From Streptomyces olivoverticillatus (GTDB lineage Bacteria; Actinomycetota; Actinomycetes; Streptomycetales; Streptomycetaceae), in the NCBI RefSeq assembly GCF_014203555.1, contig NZ_JACHJH010000005.1, positions 102,225 to 166,224 of the forward strand: a DNA stretch of 64,000 bases, written 5' to 3'. Made by a program: the position numbers and the translations under genes. Position 1 is the first letter of the stretch, and every line of letters begins with the position of its first letter. The notes under the pieces were generated by a model. The model did not search any database. It was given only the letters and a program-made list of their open reading frames with translations, and was not told the DNA's origin. Shown piece after piece: positions 8,329-15,339 of this stretch.

Positions 8329-9192
8329 GTGCACCGCCGGCACAACGGGCTCAGGACAGCCGTGCTCCTCGGCGGCCTGTCCGCGCTCATCATCGTCATC
8401 GGCAGCGCCTTCGGGCGGACGGGCTTGATCGTCGCCGTTCTCGTGGCCCTCGGCACCAACGCCTACGCCTACTGGAACAGCGACAAGCTCGCCCTGCGCG
8501 CGATGCGCGCCCGCCCGGTCAGCGAATTCGAGGCGCCGCAGCTCTACCGGATGGTCCGCGAGCTCTCCACGGCCGCCCGCCAGCCGATGCCCCGCCTCTA
8601 CATCTCGCCGACCGAGGCCCCCAACGCCTTCGCCACCGGACGCAACCCGCGCAACGCCGCGGTCTGCTGCACCGACGGCATCCTGCGCCTGCTCGACGAG
8701 CGCGAGCTGCGCGGCGTCATCGGCCACGAGCTCAGCCACGTCTACAACCGCGACATCCTCATCTCGTCGGTCGCGGGCGCGCTCGCCTCGGTAGTGATGT
8801 TCCTGGTCAACTTCGCCTGGCTGATCCCCGTGGGCCGCTCCGACGACGACGAGGGCCCCGGCATCATCGGCATGATCATGATCATGCTGCTGGGCCCCAT
8901 CGCGGCCTCCGTCATCCAGCTCGCCGTCAGCCGCTCCCGCGAGTACGAGGCCGATGCCTCCGGCGCCCGCCTCACCGGCGACCCGCTCGCCCTGGCCTCC
9001 GCCCTCCGCAAGCTCGAAGCCGGCACCCAGCGGCTGCCCCTGCCGCCCGAGCCGCGCCTGGAGACCGCGAGCCACATGATGATCGCCAACCCGTTCCGGG
9101 CGGGCGAGGGCATGTCCAAGCTGTTCTCCACGCACCCGCCGATGGGCGAGCGCATCCACCGCCTGGAGCAGATGGCGGGCCGCCAGGGCTGA
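8329..9192 (+). CDS. htpX: HtpX-like membrane zinc metalloprotease (M48 family)
   Basis: HtpX proteases degrade misfolded membrane proteins. The 287-residue protein has two N-terminal membrane helices (about residues 11-45), the zinc motif HELSH at 133-137 inside VIGHELSHV, two more hydrophobic segments, and the downstream SREYEADASGARL block that supplies the third ligand Glu. The start is the GTG at 8329, with GGAGG eight bases upstream. A longer frame upstream runs through the palindromic element and is not a gene. It is the first gene after the nuo cluster, as I recall in S. coelicolor. Confidence 0.93.
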   Translation: MHRRHNGLRTAVLLGGLSALIIVIGSAFGRTGLIVAVLVALGTNAYAYWNSDKLALRAMRARPVSEFEAPQLYRMVRELSTAARQPMPRLYISPTEAPNAFATGRNPRNAAVCCTDGILRLLDERELRGVIGHELSHVYNRDILISSVAGALASVVMFLVNFAWLIPVGRSDDDEGPGIIGMIMIMLLGPIAASVIQLAVSRSREYEADASGARLTGDPLALASALRKLEAGTQRLPLPPEPRLETASHMMIANPFRAGEGMSKLFSTHPPMGERIHRLEQMAGRQG

Positions 9193-9217
9193 CGCCGGAG
9201 GCCCGTGGCCTCCGGCG
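9193..9217. terminator. Bidirectional hairpin terminator, htpX / small secreted protein
   Basis: A perfect 11-bp stem (9193-9203 with 9207-9217) with a 3-base loop begins directly after the htpX stop. It lies between two convergent genes and has no T-run, as is usual for such hairpins in high-GC actinobacteria. Confidence 0.7.
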
Positions 9218-9233
9218 CCCCGGCTTCGCGGTC

Positions 9234-9560
9234 CTACAGCAGCCCGTCCGTCGGGAGCGCCGGGACCGTGGGCAAGGTCGGCAGCGTGGGCAGGGTGGGC
9301 ACTGCGGGAGGCGAGGGAGGCTTCGGCAGCCCGCTCAGATGCGTCAGGTCCGGGAAGTCCGGATCCGGCAGGTCGGTGAGGTCCGGGAAGTCCAGATCCG
9401 GCAGGTCGGGATCCGGCACGCCGGGCGGGCTGGGGTCGGCGGCGACGTGCCGGGAAACCGGCGCAGACGCCCCGGCGAAGGCCGGGCCGGCGGACCCGAG
9501 GACGGCGAGCGCGGTGGCACAGGCCGCGGCTCCCAGCGTGGTGGATGCGAATCGAGGCAC
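9234..9560 (-). CDS. Small secreted protein with Pro/Asp/Leu repeats
   Basis: I do not recognise a family. The 108-residue product starts with a GTG preceded by AAAGGA at good spacing. Residues 1-29 form a signal peptide ending AFA before Gly30. The mature part is two low-complexity arrays: Pro-Asp-rich repeats of PDLPDLDF/PDLTDL type, then a PTLPTLPTLPTVPALPT array. There is no Cys, so it is unlikely to be a chaplin or a disulfide-bonded protein. Acidic Pro-rich surface or matrix proteins look like this, and Ca2+ binding or wall association is possible, but function is unknown. It is convergent with htpX across a hairpin. Confidence 0.7.
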   Translation of the reverse strand: MPRFASTTLGAAACATALAVLGSAGPAFAGASAPVSRHVAADPSPPGVPDPDLPDLDFPDLTDLPDPDFPDLTHLSGLPKPPSPPAVPTLPTLPTLPTVPALPTDGLL

Positions 9561-9773
9561 GGTGAGCGTCCTTTCCCATCGGCAGACGTCCGAAGAGCGG
9601 TAACTCTCTCTCCTCGGCCCCCGGCGACACGGCCACCATGACGGCCATCCGGGGGACCGGCGCGCTGGTTACGCCGTCCGGGTGGCCGCCCGCCCACGAC
9701 CCCGGGGCAACCACCACGCCGCGCCCCGGCGTCTCAGTGGCCAGGTAGCAGGTCGCGTGGAAGGCTGTTGGTC

Positions 9774-10166
9774 ATGAGGTTCATCCTTAACGTCATCTGG
9801 TTGGTCCTCTGCGGACTCTGGATGGCCATCGGATATGTCGTCGCAGGCATCATCTGCTGCGTCCTCATCGTCACCATCCCCTTCGGGATCGCGTCCTTCC
9901 GCATCGCCGGCTACGCCCTGTGGCCCTTCGGCCGTACGACCGTGGAGCGCCGGGACGCCGGGGCGGGATCGCTGATCGGGAATGTCATCTGGTTCATCTT
10001 CGCGGGCTGGTGGCTGGCGCTCGGGCACATCGTCACCGGAATCGCGCTCTGCCTCACGATCATCGGAATTCCGCTGGGCATCGCGAACTTCAAGCTGATC
10101 CCGATTTCCCTGATGCCGCTGGGCCGCGAAATCGTGCCCACCGACCGGCCGTTCGCGACGCGCTGA
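9774..10166 (+). CDS. YccF-domain inner-membrane protein
   Basis: The 130-residue protein has two similar halves, each with the sequence NVIW followed by a hydrophobic helix pair and a TIPFGIA or IIGIPLGIAN turn, which is the YccF domain layout. Four membrane segments are expected. The biochemical role of the family is not known. I chose the ATG at 9774 because GGAAGG lies nine bases upstream; a TTG at 9768 would be too close. It converges on the SGNH esterase gene, and both stop codons lie in one hairpin. Confidence 0.85.
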   Translation: MRFILNVIWLVLCGLWMAIGYVVAGIICCVLIVTIPFGIASFRIAGYALWPFGRTTVERRDAGAGSLIGNVIWFIFAGWWLALGHIVTGIALCLTIIGIPLGIANFKLIPISLMPLGREIVPTDRPFATR

Positions 10167-10179
10167 CGCTTGGCGTCAG
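10163..10179. terminator. Hairpin containing both convergent stop codons
   Basis: CTGACGC-TTG-GCGTCAG is a perfect 7-bp stem. The TGA of the YccF gene (10164-10166) and the stop of the minus-strand esterase (10176-10178) are both inside it. It probably works as a compact bidirectional terminator. Confidence 0.5.
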
Positions 10180-11087
10180 TGCCGGGGCCGGGCCAGCTCT
10201 TCAACGAAGGCCCCGGCCATGGCCTGTTCGCCCCGGTCGTTGGGATGGAACGCCAAGGCGGGCCGGAGCGGGATCAGGCCCTCGATCCAGCGATCCCGGG
10301 GCGCCTGGCACGCGTCGTGCCCCGTCGTCGCCCCGTAGGTGTCGACGTAGCGCGCGCCCGCCGACTCCGCCTGCTGCCGGAGCATCGCATTCAGCCGTTT
10401 CTCCGTCGCCACCAGGTAAGGGACGTCGTCGTTGGCCATGCCCAGGGAGAGGCGGCAGTTGCGCCCGTCCTCCGTGGCCAGCGCCGGGAACCCGACGACG
10501 AGCACCCGGGCGTGCCGGGCTGCCCGCTCGCGGATGCCCGCGAGGACCGCGGCCACCTTGGGCGCCGTGGCGGCAATGCGTTCCGCGAGCCGGTCGGTGC
10601 CGCCCTCGGTGTAGAAGTCCTCGCACGGCTTGTCGCCCGGCTTGCTGCCGGCGGCCAGCCGGATGCAGTTGCCGATGATCTCGTCGAAGCCGATGTCGTT
10701 GCCCCCGATGCCGAGCGACACCAGCGTGGTGTCCTTGCCCACGGCATCCAGCTGCGCCGGATTGTCCTTGCCCGGCTGGGGCGACCACATGTCGTCGGTC
10801 TTCGCGCCTCCGCAACTGACGTCCGTGAAACTTCCGAAACCCAGCTCCTGGTGGGCCAGCGACGGGTAGTTGCGGTTGGACCGCAGGCACGGCCAGTGGA
10901 CCTGGGCCGGGATCAGGGGGCCCGACGTGTAGGAGTCGCCCAAGGACACGTAATGCTCGCTCGCGGCCTTCGGGGCGCCGGGGCCGGGCGCCGCGACCGC
11001 GGGCACGCCGCTGCCCGCTGTCAGTGCCGCGCTCACTGCGAGCGCGGCGAGGGCCGAGCGGATGCCGTGTCTGCCGAAGCCTGCCAT
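10176..11087 (-). CDS. Secreted SGNH-fold lipase/esterase
   Basis: The 303-residue precursor has an Ala-rich signal peptide ending near VAA-APG. The SGNH blocks are visible: GDSYTSG with the nucleophile Ser, the block II Gly in CGGAKTDDM, GGNDIGF (block III Asn) and FHPNDRG with the catalytic His. Several Cys residues fit the three disulfides known in secreted streptomycete SGNH lipases. The ATG at 11087 follows CAGGAGGCAGTG; an in-frame GTG one codon earlier is also possible. It likely hydrolyses ester bonds of lipids or acyl polymers outside the cell. The exact substrate cannot be read from the sequence. Confidence 0.9.
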   Translation of the reverse strand: MAGFGRHGIRSALAALAVSAALTAGSGVPAVAAPGPGAPKAASEHYVSLGDSYTSGPLIPAQVHWPCLRSNRNYPSLAHQELGFGSFTDVSCGGAKTDDMWSPQPGKDNPAQLDAVGKDTTLVSLGIGGNDIGFDEIIGNCIRLAAGSKPGDKPCEDFYTEGGTDRLAERIAATAPKVAAVLAGIRERAARHARVLVVGFPALATEDGRNCRLSLGMANDDVPYLVATEKRLNAMLRQQAESAGARYVDTYGATTGHDACQAPRDRWIEGLIPLRPALAFHPNDRGEQAMAGAFVEELARPRH

Positions 11088-11204
11088 CACTGCCTCCTGG
11101 TGAAAGGGAAGCTTCACCATGGCCTTGCCGCGGCAGGCGGAGAGCGGTGTTCCACGGACGTGACCGAATGTCGGCTTCCTCCGTCCCGGAATCCCCGTAC
11201 GAAC

Positions 11205-11252
11205 GCCGAGGGCGCGCCAAGGTGGCGGAAAGCCACCCGGCGCGCCCTCGGC
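11205..11252. terminator. Long hairpin downstream of yajQ
   Basis: A perfect 14-bp outer stem (11205-11218 with 11239-11252) encloses a nested GGTGGC...GCCACC stem. It lies between the esterase start and the yajQ stop and should end yajQ transcription on the minus strand. Confidence 0.65.
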
Positions 11253-11291
11253 ACACCCGTCGTACGGCCGGGATTCCCACCCGGCCCGTCG

Positions 11292-11780
11292 TCAGCGGTA
11301 GTTGGTGAACTGGATCGCGAAGTCCAGGTCCTTGCCCTTGAGGAGGGCGATGATGGCCTGGAGGTCGTCGCGGCTCTTGGAGGAGACGCGCAGTTCGTCG
11401 CCCTGCACCTGGGCCTTGACGCCCTTGGGGCCCTCGTCGCGAATGATCTTGGCGACCTTCTTCGCGTTCTCCTGCGAGATCCCCTCCTCGATCGAGGCGA
11501 AGATCTTGTACTCCTTGCCCGAGGCCTGCGGCTCGCCCGCGTCCAGGGACTTCAGCGAGATGCCGCGCTTGATCAGCTTGGACTGGAAGATGTCGAGCAC
11601 CGCCTTGACGCGCTCCTCGGCGTTGGCCCGCATCTCGATCTTCTCGCCGGACCAGGCGATCGAGGCGCCCACGCCCTTGAAGTCGTAGCGCTGGGAGATC
11701 TCCTTGGCGGCCTGGTTGAGGGCGTTGTCGACCTCCTGCCGCTCGACCTTCGAGACGATGTCGAAACTGGAGTCGGCCAT
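11292..11780 (-). CDS. YajQ-family nucleotide-binding protein
   Basis: The 162-residue protein is full length for the YajQ/UPF0234 family. It has the N-terminal ADSSFDIVSKV block, RYDFKGV in the middle, and the VRVSSKSRDDLQ-like motif near the C-terminus. Family members bind nucleotides, and some have been reported to bind c-di-GMP; the role in streptomycetes is not known. I chose the ATG at 11780, with GAGGAG about ten bases upstream, because the family begins MADSSFD. It is transcribed away from tRNA-Tyr. Confidence 0.92.
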   Translation of the reverse strand: MADSSFDIVSKVERQEVDNALNQAAKEISQRYDFKGVGASIAWSGEKIEMRANAEERVKAVLDIFQSKLIKRGISLKSLDAGEPQASGKEYKIFASIEEGISQENAKKVAKIIRDEGPKGVKAQVQGDELRVSSKSRDDLQAIIALLKGKDLDFAIQFTNYR

Positions 11781-11890
11781 ATTGAGTTGGCTCCTCGTAC
11801 GTAGATCCATCAGGGGTGCGGCGCGGGGTGTCCCCGGCGGTGGCCGGGGGAGGCCGCCCCGCCAGCCTAGTCATCCGCCGCCCGATCGAG

Positions 11891-11926
11891 CGGCTGTGAA
11901 CCGGGGTGCGGGACGGCTGTGAACCG
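11891..11926. repeat. Direct repeat CGGCTGTGAACCG, period 23
   Basis: The 13-mer occurs exactly at 11891-11903 and 11914-11926, 90-120 bases upstream of tRNA-Tyr. It could be an arm-type site of an integrative element or a regulator site. No element is present to test this. Confidence 0.5.
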
Positions 11927-11930
11927 AGTG

Positions 11931-11959
11931 GCGGACCACCCCAGGTCATCGGGTATGGT
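11931..11959 (+). promoter_or_regulatory. Candidate tRNA-Tyr promoter
   Basis: GCGGAC (11931-11936), a 17-base spacer and TATGGT (11954-11959) lie 53 bases upstream of the tRNA. The -10 box is good, the -35 only partial. Confidence 0.45.
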
Positions 11960-12012
11960 TTACGTCGTTGCCACAGAGCGGTTCGAAAGAGCGGCCGAGG
12001 GCGACAACCCAT

Positions 12013-12094
12013 GGCGGTGTGCCCGAGTGGCCAATGGGAGCGGACTGTAAATCCGTCGGCTTAGCCTACCCAGGTTCGAATCCTGGCGCCGCCA
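12013..12094 (+). tRNA. tRNA-Tyr (GTA)
   Basis: The 82-nt cloverleaf has acceptor strands GGCGGTG and CGCCGCC with discriminator A, a CTGTAAA anticodon loop (GTA), GGTTCGAATCC in the T arm and a long class II variable arm. CCA is not encoded. The related tRNA-Tyr gene is the integration site of SLP1 in S. coelicolor (established knowledge); here it is directly followed by its terminator and chromosomal genes, so no element is integrated. Confidence 0.97.
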
Positions 12095-12102
12095 CGGAAT
12101 GA

Positions 12103-12128
12103 GACCCCTGATCTTCGGATCAGGGGTC
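12103..12128 (+). terminator. tRNA-Tyr terminator
   Basis: An 11-bp perfect stem with a TTCG tetraloop (12114-12117) is followed by CTTTCGTTTT, a strong intrinsic terminator nine bases after the tRNA. Confidence 0.9.
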
Positions 12129-12140
12129 CTTTCGTTTTCC

Positions 12141-12180
12141 GGGCCGCGACGGGCCGCGACGGGCCGCGACGGGCCGCGGC
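12141..12180. repeat. 10-bp tandem repeat, four copies
   Basis: GGGCCGCGAC is repeated three times and followed by GGGCCGCGGC. It lies between the tRNA-Tyr terminator and the end of a convergent gene. It may be slippage-derived and has no visible function. Confidence 0.85.
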
Positions 12181-12197
12181 GGTCCCGGCCCCGCGCC

Positions 12198-12863
12198 CTA
12201 CCCCCGCGCCACCGCCTTCACCGCGCCCTCCAGCGGCACGTCCCCGCCGATCAGCTCCAGGGTGAGCCCCGCCGTCTCCGGCGCGTCCAGCAGCGCGGCC
12301 AGCGCCGCTGCCACGTCGTCGCGGGGGACCGCGCCCGGCCCCGTGGCGCCGGCGGAGAGGTTCACCAGGCCCGTACCGGGGTCGTCGGTCAGGGTGCCGG
12401 GGCGCAGGATCGTCCAGTCCAGGCCGGGGCGGGTGCGGATGTCCGCGTCGGCCGCGCCCTTGGCGCGCAGATAGGCGGCGAAGACCGGGTCCGTGCCAGG
12501 CGGGGGCTCGCTGCCGGCGCCCATGGAGGAGACGACGAGGAACCGCCGCACCCCGGCCGCCTCCGCCGCGTCGGCGAAGAGGACGGCCGCCGCGCGGTCG
12601 ACGGTCTCCTTGCGCTCGACGCCGCTGCCCGGGCCCGCCCCGGCCGCGAAGACGGCCGCGTCGGCACCTTCCAAGTGCCTTGCCACATCGGCCGTCGACG
12701 CCGATTCCATGTCGCACACGACGGGCTCCGCACCTGCCGCGAGCAGGTCGCCGGCCTGCTCCCGCCGGCGGATGACGCCCGCCACCTCGTCCCCGCGCCC
12801 GGCGAGCAGCCGCTCCAGCCGCAGCGCGATCCGACCATGTCCACCTGCGATGACAATGCGCAT
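12198..12863 (-). CDS. NAD(P)-binding atypical SDR (NmrA/SDR_a5-like)
   Basis: The 221-residue protein starts with the dinucleotide-binding pattern IVIAGGHGRIA (GxxGxxA type), followed by RRREQA after beta-2 and DMES after beta-3. A VVSSMGA segment and a LDWTILRPG segment match atypical SDR proteins that bind NAD(P)H and often act as isomerase-like or redox-sensing proteins. The usual YxxxK catalytic pair is not clear: AYLRAKGAAD has Y and K in about the right places. It starts 35 bases after the amidohydrolase gene and probably shares its transcript. Confidence 0.85.
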   Translation of the reverse strand: MRIVIAGGHGRIALRLERLLAGRGDEVAGVIRRREQAGDLLAAGAEPVVCDMESASTADVARHLEGADAAVFAAGAGPGSGVERKETVDRAAAVLFADAAEAAGVRRFLVVSSMGAGSEPPPGTDPVFAAYLRAKGAADADIRTRPGLDWTILRPGTLTDDPGTGLVNLSAGATGPGAVPRDDVAAALAALLDAPETAGLTLELIGGDVPLEGAVKAVARG

Positions 12864-12898
12864 GATCCGACCGTACGCCCCGTGCGCCGCCCGGGTGG

Positions 12899-14161
12899 TC
12901 AGGACGGGTCCGCCCCGCGCGGCGACTGCCGGGGCAGGTCCAGCGCCACCGCCGCCTGCGAGTCGCAGTACTCCCGCACCGCGCTCGTACGGGCCACCAC
13001 CCGGCCCCGGTGCACCACCAGGCGGCTGTAGCCCAGGGACAGGACCCCGGCGATCCCCGCGCCGCGCACGGCGAGCAGCTCGGCCGGGAAGCCGGCCTCC
13101 ACCCGGACCTCGGCCAGCCCCATCGCGGCCCTGGCCCGGACGCTTACCGCCTCGTAGGCCTGTGCGGGGCTCAGCTCGCCGTGGGAGGCCAGCAGGAAGG
13201 CGGCCTCCAGGGGGTCGCCGCGGCCCACCGCGTTGGCCGCGTCCCGCAGCGAACCGCTGCCCGCCGCGACCTTGACGCCCGCCGCCCGCAGCAGGCGCAC
13301 CGGCGCGCACGTGGAGACGCGCATGCCGCCGCCCCAGACGCAGCAGTCGCCCTGCGGCAGGCACACCACCGTGACCCCGGCGGCGGCCAGTTGCTCCGCG
13401 ACCCGGGCTGCCTGCTCGTACGGGAGGCGGGCCAGGCCGCCGCACGGGCCGAGGCCGACCCCGGGGCGCAGCCCGCCCGCCATGGCGGCGAGGCGGGCCA
13501 GCCGGACCGGGTCGGCGCCTTCGGTGTGCAGGTCGACGGCGCAGCCGTGCTCGGCGGCGACGGCGAGGGCGGCCTCTGCGAAGCCGGCGGGGTCGGGGTC
13601 GAGGTCGGGGCAGCCGCCGATCACGGTGGCGCCCATCTTCACGGCGTCCCGCAGCATGGCCAGGCCGTCGGCTCCGGCGACTCCGGTGAGCAGCCGGGGG
13701 ACGGCGACGGCGGACACGTCCACGAGCCCGCGCAGGGCGCGCCGGGCCTGCAGGACGGCCTCCAGCGTCCGCAGCCCCTGGACGTCGCCGATACGCACGT
13801 GCGAGCGGACCGCGGTGGCGCCGTGGCTCAGCTGCAGCAGGGCGGCCTCGGTGGCCCGCCGCTGGACGTCCTCGGCGCCGAGGGAGACGGGGCCGGCGAT
13901 GTCCGCGGTGAGCGCGGTGTCGTAGTGGGCGTGGGGTTCGGCGGGGGCGGGCAGCAGGAGATAGCCGCCGAGCTCGATGCGGGGGCCGGGCGCGAGGCTG
14001 CCCGCGGTGCCGACGGCCTCGATGCGGCCGCCGCTGAGCCGTACGTCCACCACCCGGCCATCGGCGAGGCGGGCCCCGCACAGCACCAGGGCGCCGTCAC
14101 CGGAAGCGGCGGCGGCATCGCCGTCGGGACCTCTCGCGGGCTGTTGCTGACTGTCGGGCAT
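12899..14161 (-). CDS. Amidohydrolase of cytosine-deaminase type, active site incomplete
   Basis: The 420-residue protein has the N-terminal beta-sandwich and the TIM-barrel entry motif PHAHYD (His77, His79) of metal-dependent deaminases such as CodA. His212 in VDLHTEG matches the strand-5 ligand. At the next conserved site the family has SH(C/T), whereas this protein has GP at 238-239, and the usual GSD or HD of strand 8 is GSG with Gly303. By this by-eye alignment two metal or catalytic residues are missing, so it may be inactive or bind a ligand only. The ATG at 14161 follows GGAGGAG. It is probably cotranscribed with the downstream NAD(P)-binding gene. Confidence 0.8.
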   Translation of the reverse strand: MPDSQQQPARGPDGDAAAASGDGALVLCGARLADGRVVDVRLSGGRIEAVGTAGSLAPGPRIELGGYLLLPAPAEPHAHYDTALTADIAGPVSLGAEDVQRRATEAALLQLSHGATAVRSHVRIGDVQGLRTLEAVLQARRALRGLVDVSAVAVPRLLTGVAGADGLAMLRDAVKMGATVIGGCPDLDPDPAGFAEAALAVAAEHGCAVDLHTEGADPVRLARLAAMAGGLRPGVGLGPCGGLARLPYEQAARVAEQLAAAGVTVVCLPQGDCCVWGGGMRVSTCAPVRLLRAAGVKVAAGSGSLRDAANAVGRGDPLEAAFLLASHGELSPAQAYEAVSVRARAAMGLAEVRVEAGFPAELLAVRGAGIAGVLSLGYSRLVVHRGRVVARTSAVREYCDSQAAVALDLPRQSPRGADPS

Positions 14162-14305
14162 CGCGCTCCTCCGGGGGCAAGATCACGCGGCGTGTTCCGA
14201 GCGTAGGCCGCGTAGGAAGCCGGTTCGAGCAGGCGGCGAATAGTCGTACTGGTGTGGTCGCCGGGACTGTGGAGAAGCGCTCGCCCGGGGCGGCCGGATA
14301 CGGAT

Positions 14306-14334
14306 TTCACCTTCGGCCGCAGACCGTGTAATGT
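14306..14334 (+). promoter_or_regulatory. tRNA-Thr/tRNA-Met promoter
   Basis: TTCACC (14306-14311), a 17-base spacer and TAATGT (14329-14334) end 11 bases before tRNA-Thr. Transcription likely starts near 14341 and covers both tRNAs and perhaps rpmG. Confidence 0.65.
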
Positions 14335-14345
14335 CTTCCTCGCTC

Positions 14346-14418
14346 GCCCCAATAGCTCAGTCGGCAGAGCGTCTCCATGGTAAGGAGAAGGTCTACGGTT
14401 CGATTCCGTATTGGGGCT
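14346..14418 (+). tRNA. tRNA-Thr (GGT)
   Basis: The 73-nt gene has acceptor GCCCCAA/TTGGGGC with discriminator T, TAGCTCAG in the D arm, TCTCC-ATGGTAA-GGAGA as anticodon stem-loop (anticodon GGT) and GGTTCGATTCC in the T arm. CCA is not encoded. It is the first of a tRNA pair upstream of rpmG. Confidence 0.96.
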
Positions 14419-14467
14419 CTGGTGTGTGAGGTTCCCCGCCTTCGGGCGGGGGCCCCTCCCGCATCAA

Positions 14468-14540
14468 AGCGGTGTAGCTCAGTCGGTAGAGCAAGCGGCT
14501 CATAATCGCTGTGTCACCGGTTCAAGTCCGGTCACCGCTA
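14468..14540 (+). tRNA. tRNA-Met (CAT), elongator type
   Basis: The 73-nt gene has acceptor AGCGGTG/CACCGCT, discriminator A, anticodon loop CTCATAA (CAT) and T-arm ACCGG-TTCAAGT-CCGGT. The A1:U72 pair and the lack of three G:C pairs at the anticodon stem base argue for the elongator, not the initiator. CCA is not encoded. Confidence 0.95.
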
Positions 14541-14625
14541 CATACAGTAGCCGATTGTGGGGTCGGTCCTCCGATCGGCTACTCTTTTATGCGTTCATCC
14601 GTCCATTCCGTCAAGGAGCACTCAC

Positions 14626-14790
14626 GTGGCTGCCACCGACGTCCGCCCGAAGATCACGCTGGCCTGCGTGGAGTGCAAGGAGCGGAACTACATCACCAAG
14701 AAGAACCGGCGCAACAACCCGGACCGTCTTGAGATGAAGAAGCACTGCCCTCGCTGCAACTCGCACACCGCGCACCGCGAAACGCGATAA
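14626..14790 (+). CDS. rpmG: 50S ribosomal protein L33, zinc-binding (C+) form
   Basis: The 54-residue protein begins [14 protein letters not shown] and carries two CxxC pairs, Cys14/Cys17 and Cys41/Cys44, so it is the zinc-ribbon form. Many actinobacteria have a zinc-independent paralogue elsewhere under Zur control (established knowledge). The start is a GTG at 14626 with AAGGAG ten bases upstream. Gene order rpmG, two dehydratase genes, then tRNA-Trp-secE matches mycobacteria, where the dehydratases are hadA-hadC. Confidence 0.96.
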
Positions 14791-14803
14791 AGCACGTCTC
14801 GTT

Positions 14804-14840
14804 CATGAGGCCGTCCCCAGTCCCTGGGGGCGGCCTCATG
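14804..14840 (+). terminator. rpmG terminator
   Basis: A 10-bp stem CATGAGGCCG/CGGCCTCATG (14804-14813 with 14831-14840) contains an inner TCCCC/GGGG(G) stem. There is no T-run. Confidence 0.6.
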
Positions 14841-14886
14841 GCGTATCCACCCACGGAATCCCAGTCCACTCAGGAGGTGCCGAGCC

Positions 14887-15339
14887 ATGGCGCTCGACCA
14901 GTCCTTCGTCGGACGGACCTATCCGGCCACCGACCCCTATGAGGTCGGCCGGGAGAAGATCCGCGAATTCGCCGAGGCCGTCGGCGATGCCAATCCGGTC
15001 TACACCGACCCCGAGGCCGCCAAGGCGCTCGGTCACCCCGATGTGATCGCCCCGCCGACCTTTGTGTTCGCGATCACGTTCAAGGCGGCCGGTCAGGTCA
15101 TCCAGGACCCCCAGCTGGGCCTGGACTACAACCGTGTGGTGCACGGCGACCAGAAGTTCGCCTACACCCGCCCGGTCCGCGCGGGCGACCGCCTGACGGT
15201 CACCTCGCGCATCGAGTCGGTCAAGTCCCTGGCGGGCAACGACGTGCTCTCGGTCCGTGGCGAGGTCCACGACCAGGACGGCGAGCACGTGGTGACCGCG
15301 CACACGACGCTGGTGGCACGCGCCGCCGAGGAGGCGTGA
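14887..15339 (+). CDS. HadA-like (3R)-hydroxyacyl dehydratase subunit, MaoC-type hot-dog fold
   Basis: The 150-residue protein is a hot-dog domain of the MaoC_dehydratase N-terminal type (UPF0336-like). The segment GDANPVYTD aligns with the hydratase motif, but Tyr replaces the catalytic His, as in mycobacterial HadA, which binds the acyl chain while its partner does chemistry. The next gene, which keeps the His, overlaps its stop, so a heterodimer is expected. Position after rpmG mirrors mycobacterial hadA. In Streptomyces the likely substrate is a beta-hydroxyacyl-ACP of fatty acid synthesis (inference). The start ATG follows AGGAGG. Confidence 0.88.
   Translation: MALDQSFVGRTYPATDPYEVGREKIREFAEAVGDANPVYTDPEAAKALGHPDVIAPPTFVFAITFKAAGQVIQDPQLGLDYNRVVHGDQKFAYTRPVRAGDRLTVTSRIESVKSLAGNDVLSVRGEVHDQDGEHVVTAHTTLVARAAEEA

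Noticed and set aside
10170..11804. Plus-strand 544-codon frame opposite the esterase and yajQ genes
   Set aside because: Shadow frame; the minus-strand genes have clear families and ribosome sites.
12198..14081. Single 627-codon minus-strand frame across two genes
   Set aside because: Only the last 221 codons form a real protein; the upstream part is a shadow of the amidohydrolase gene in another frame.
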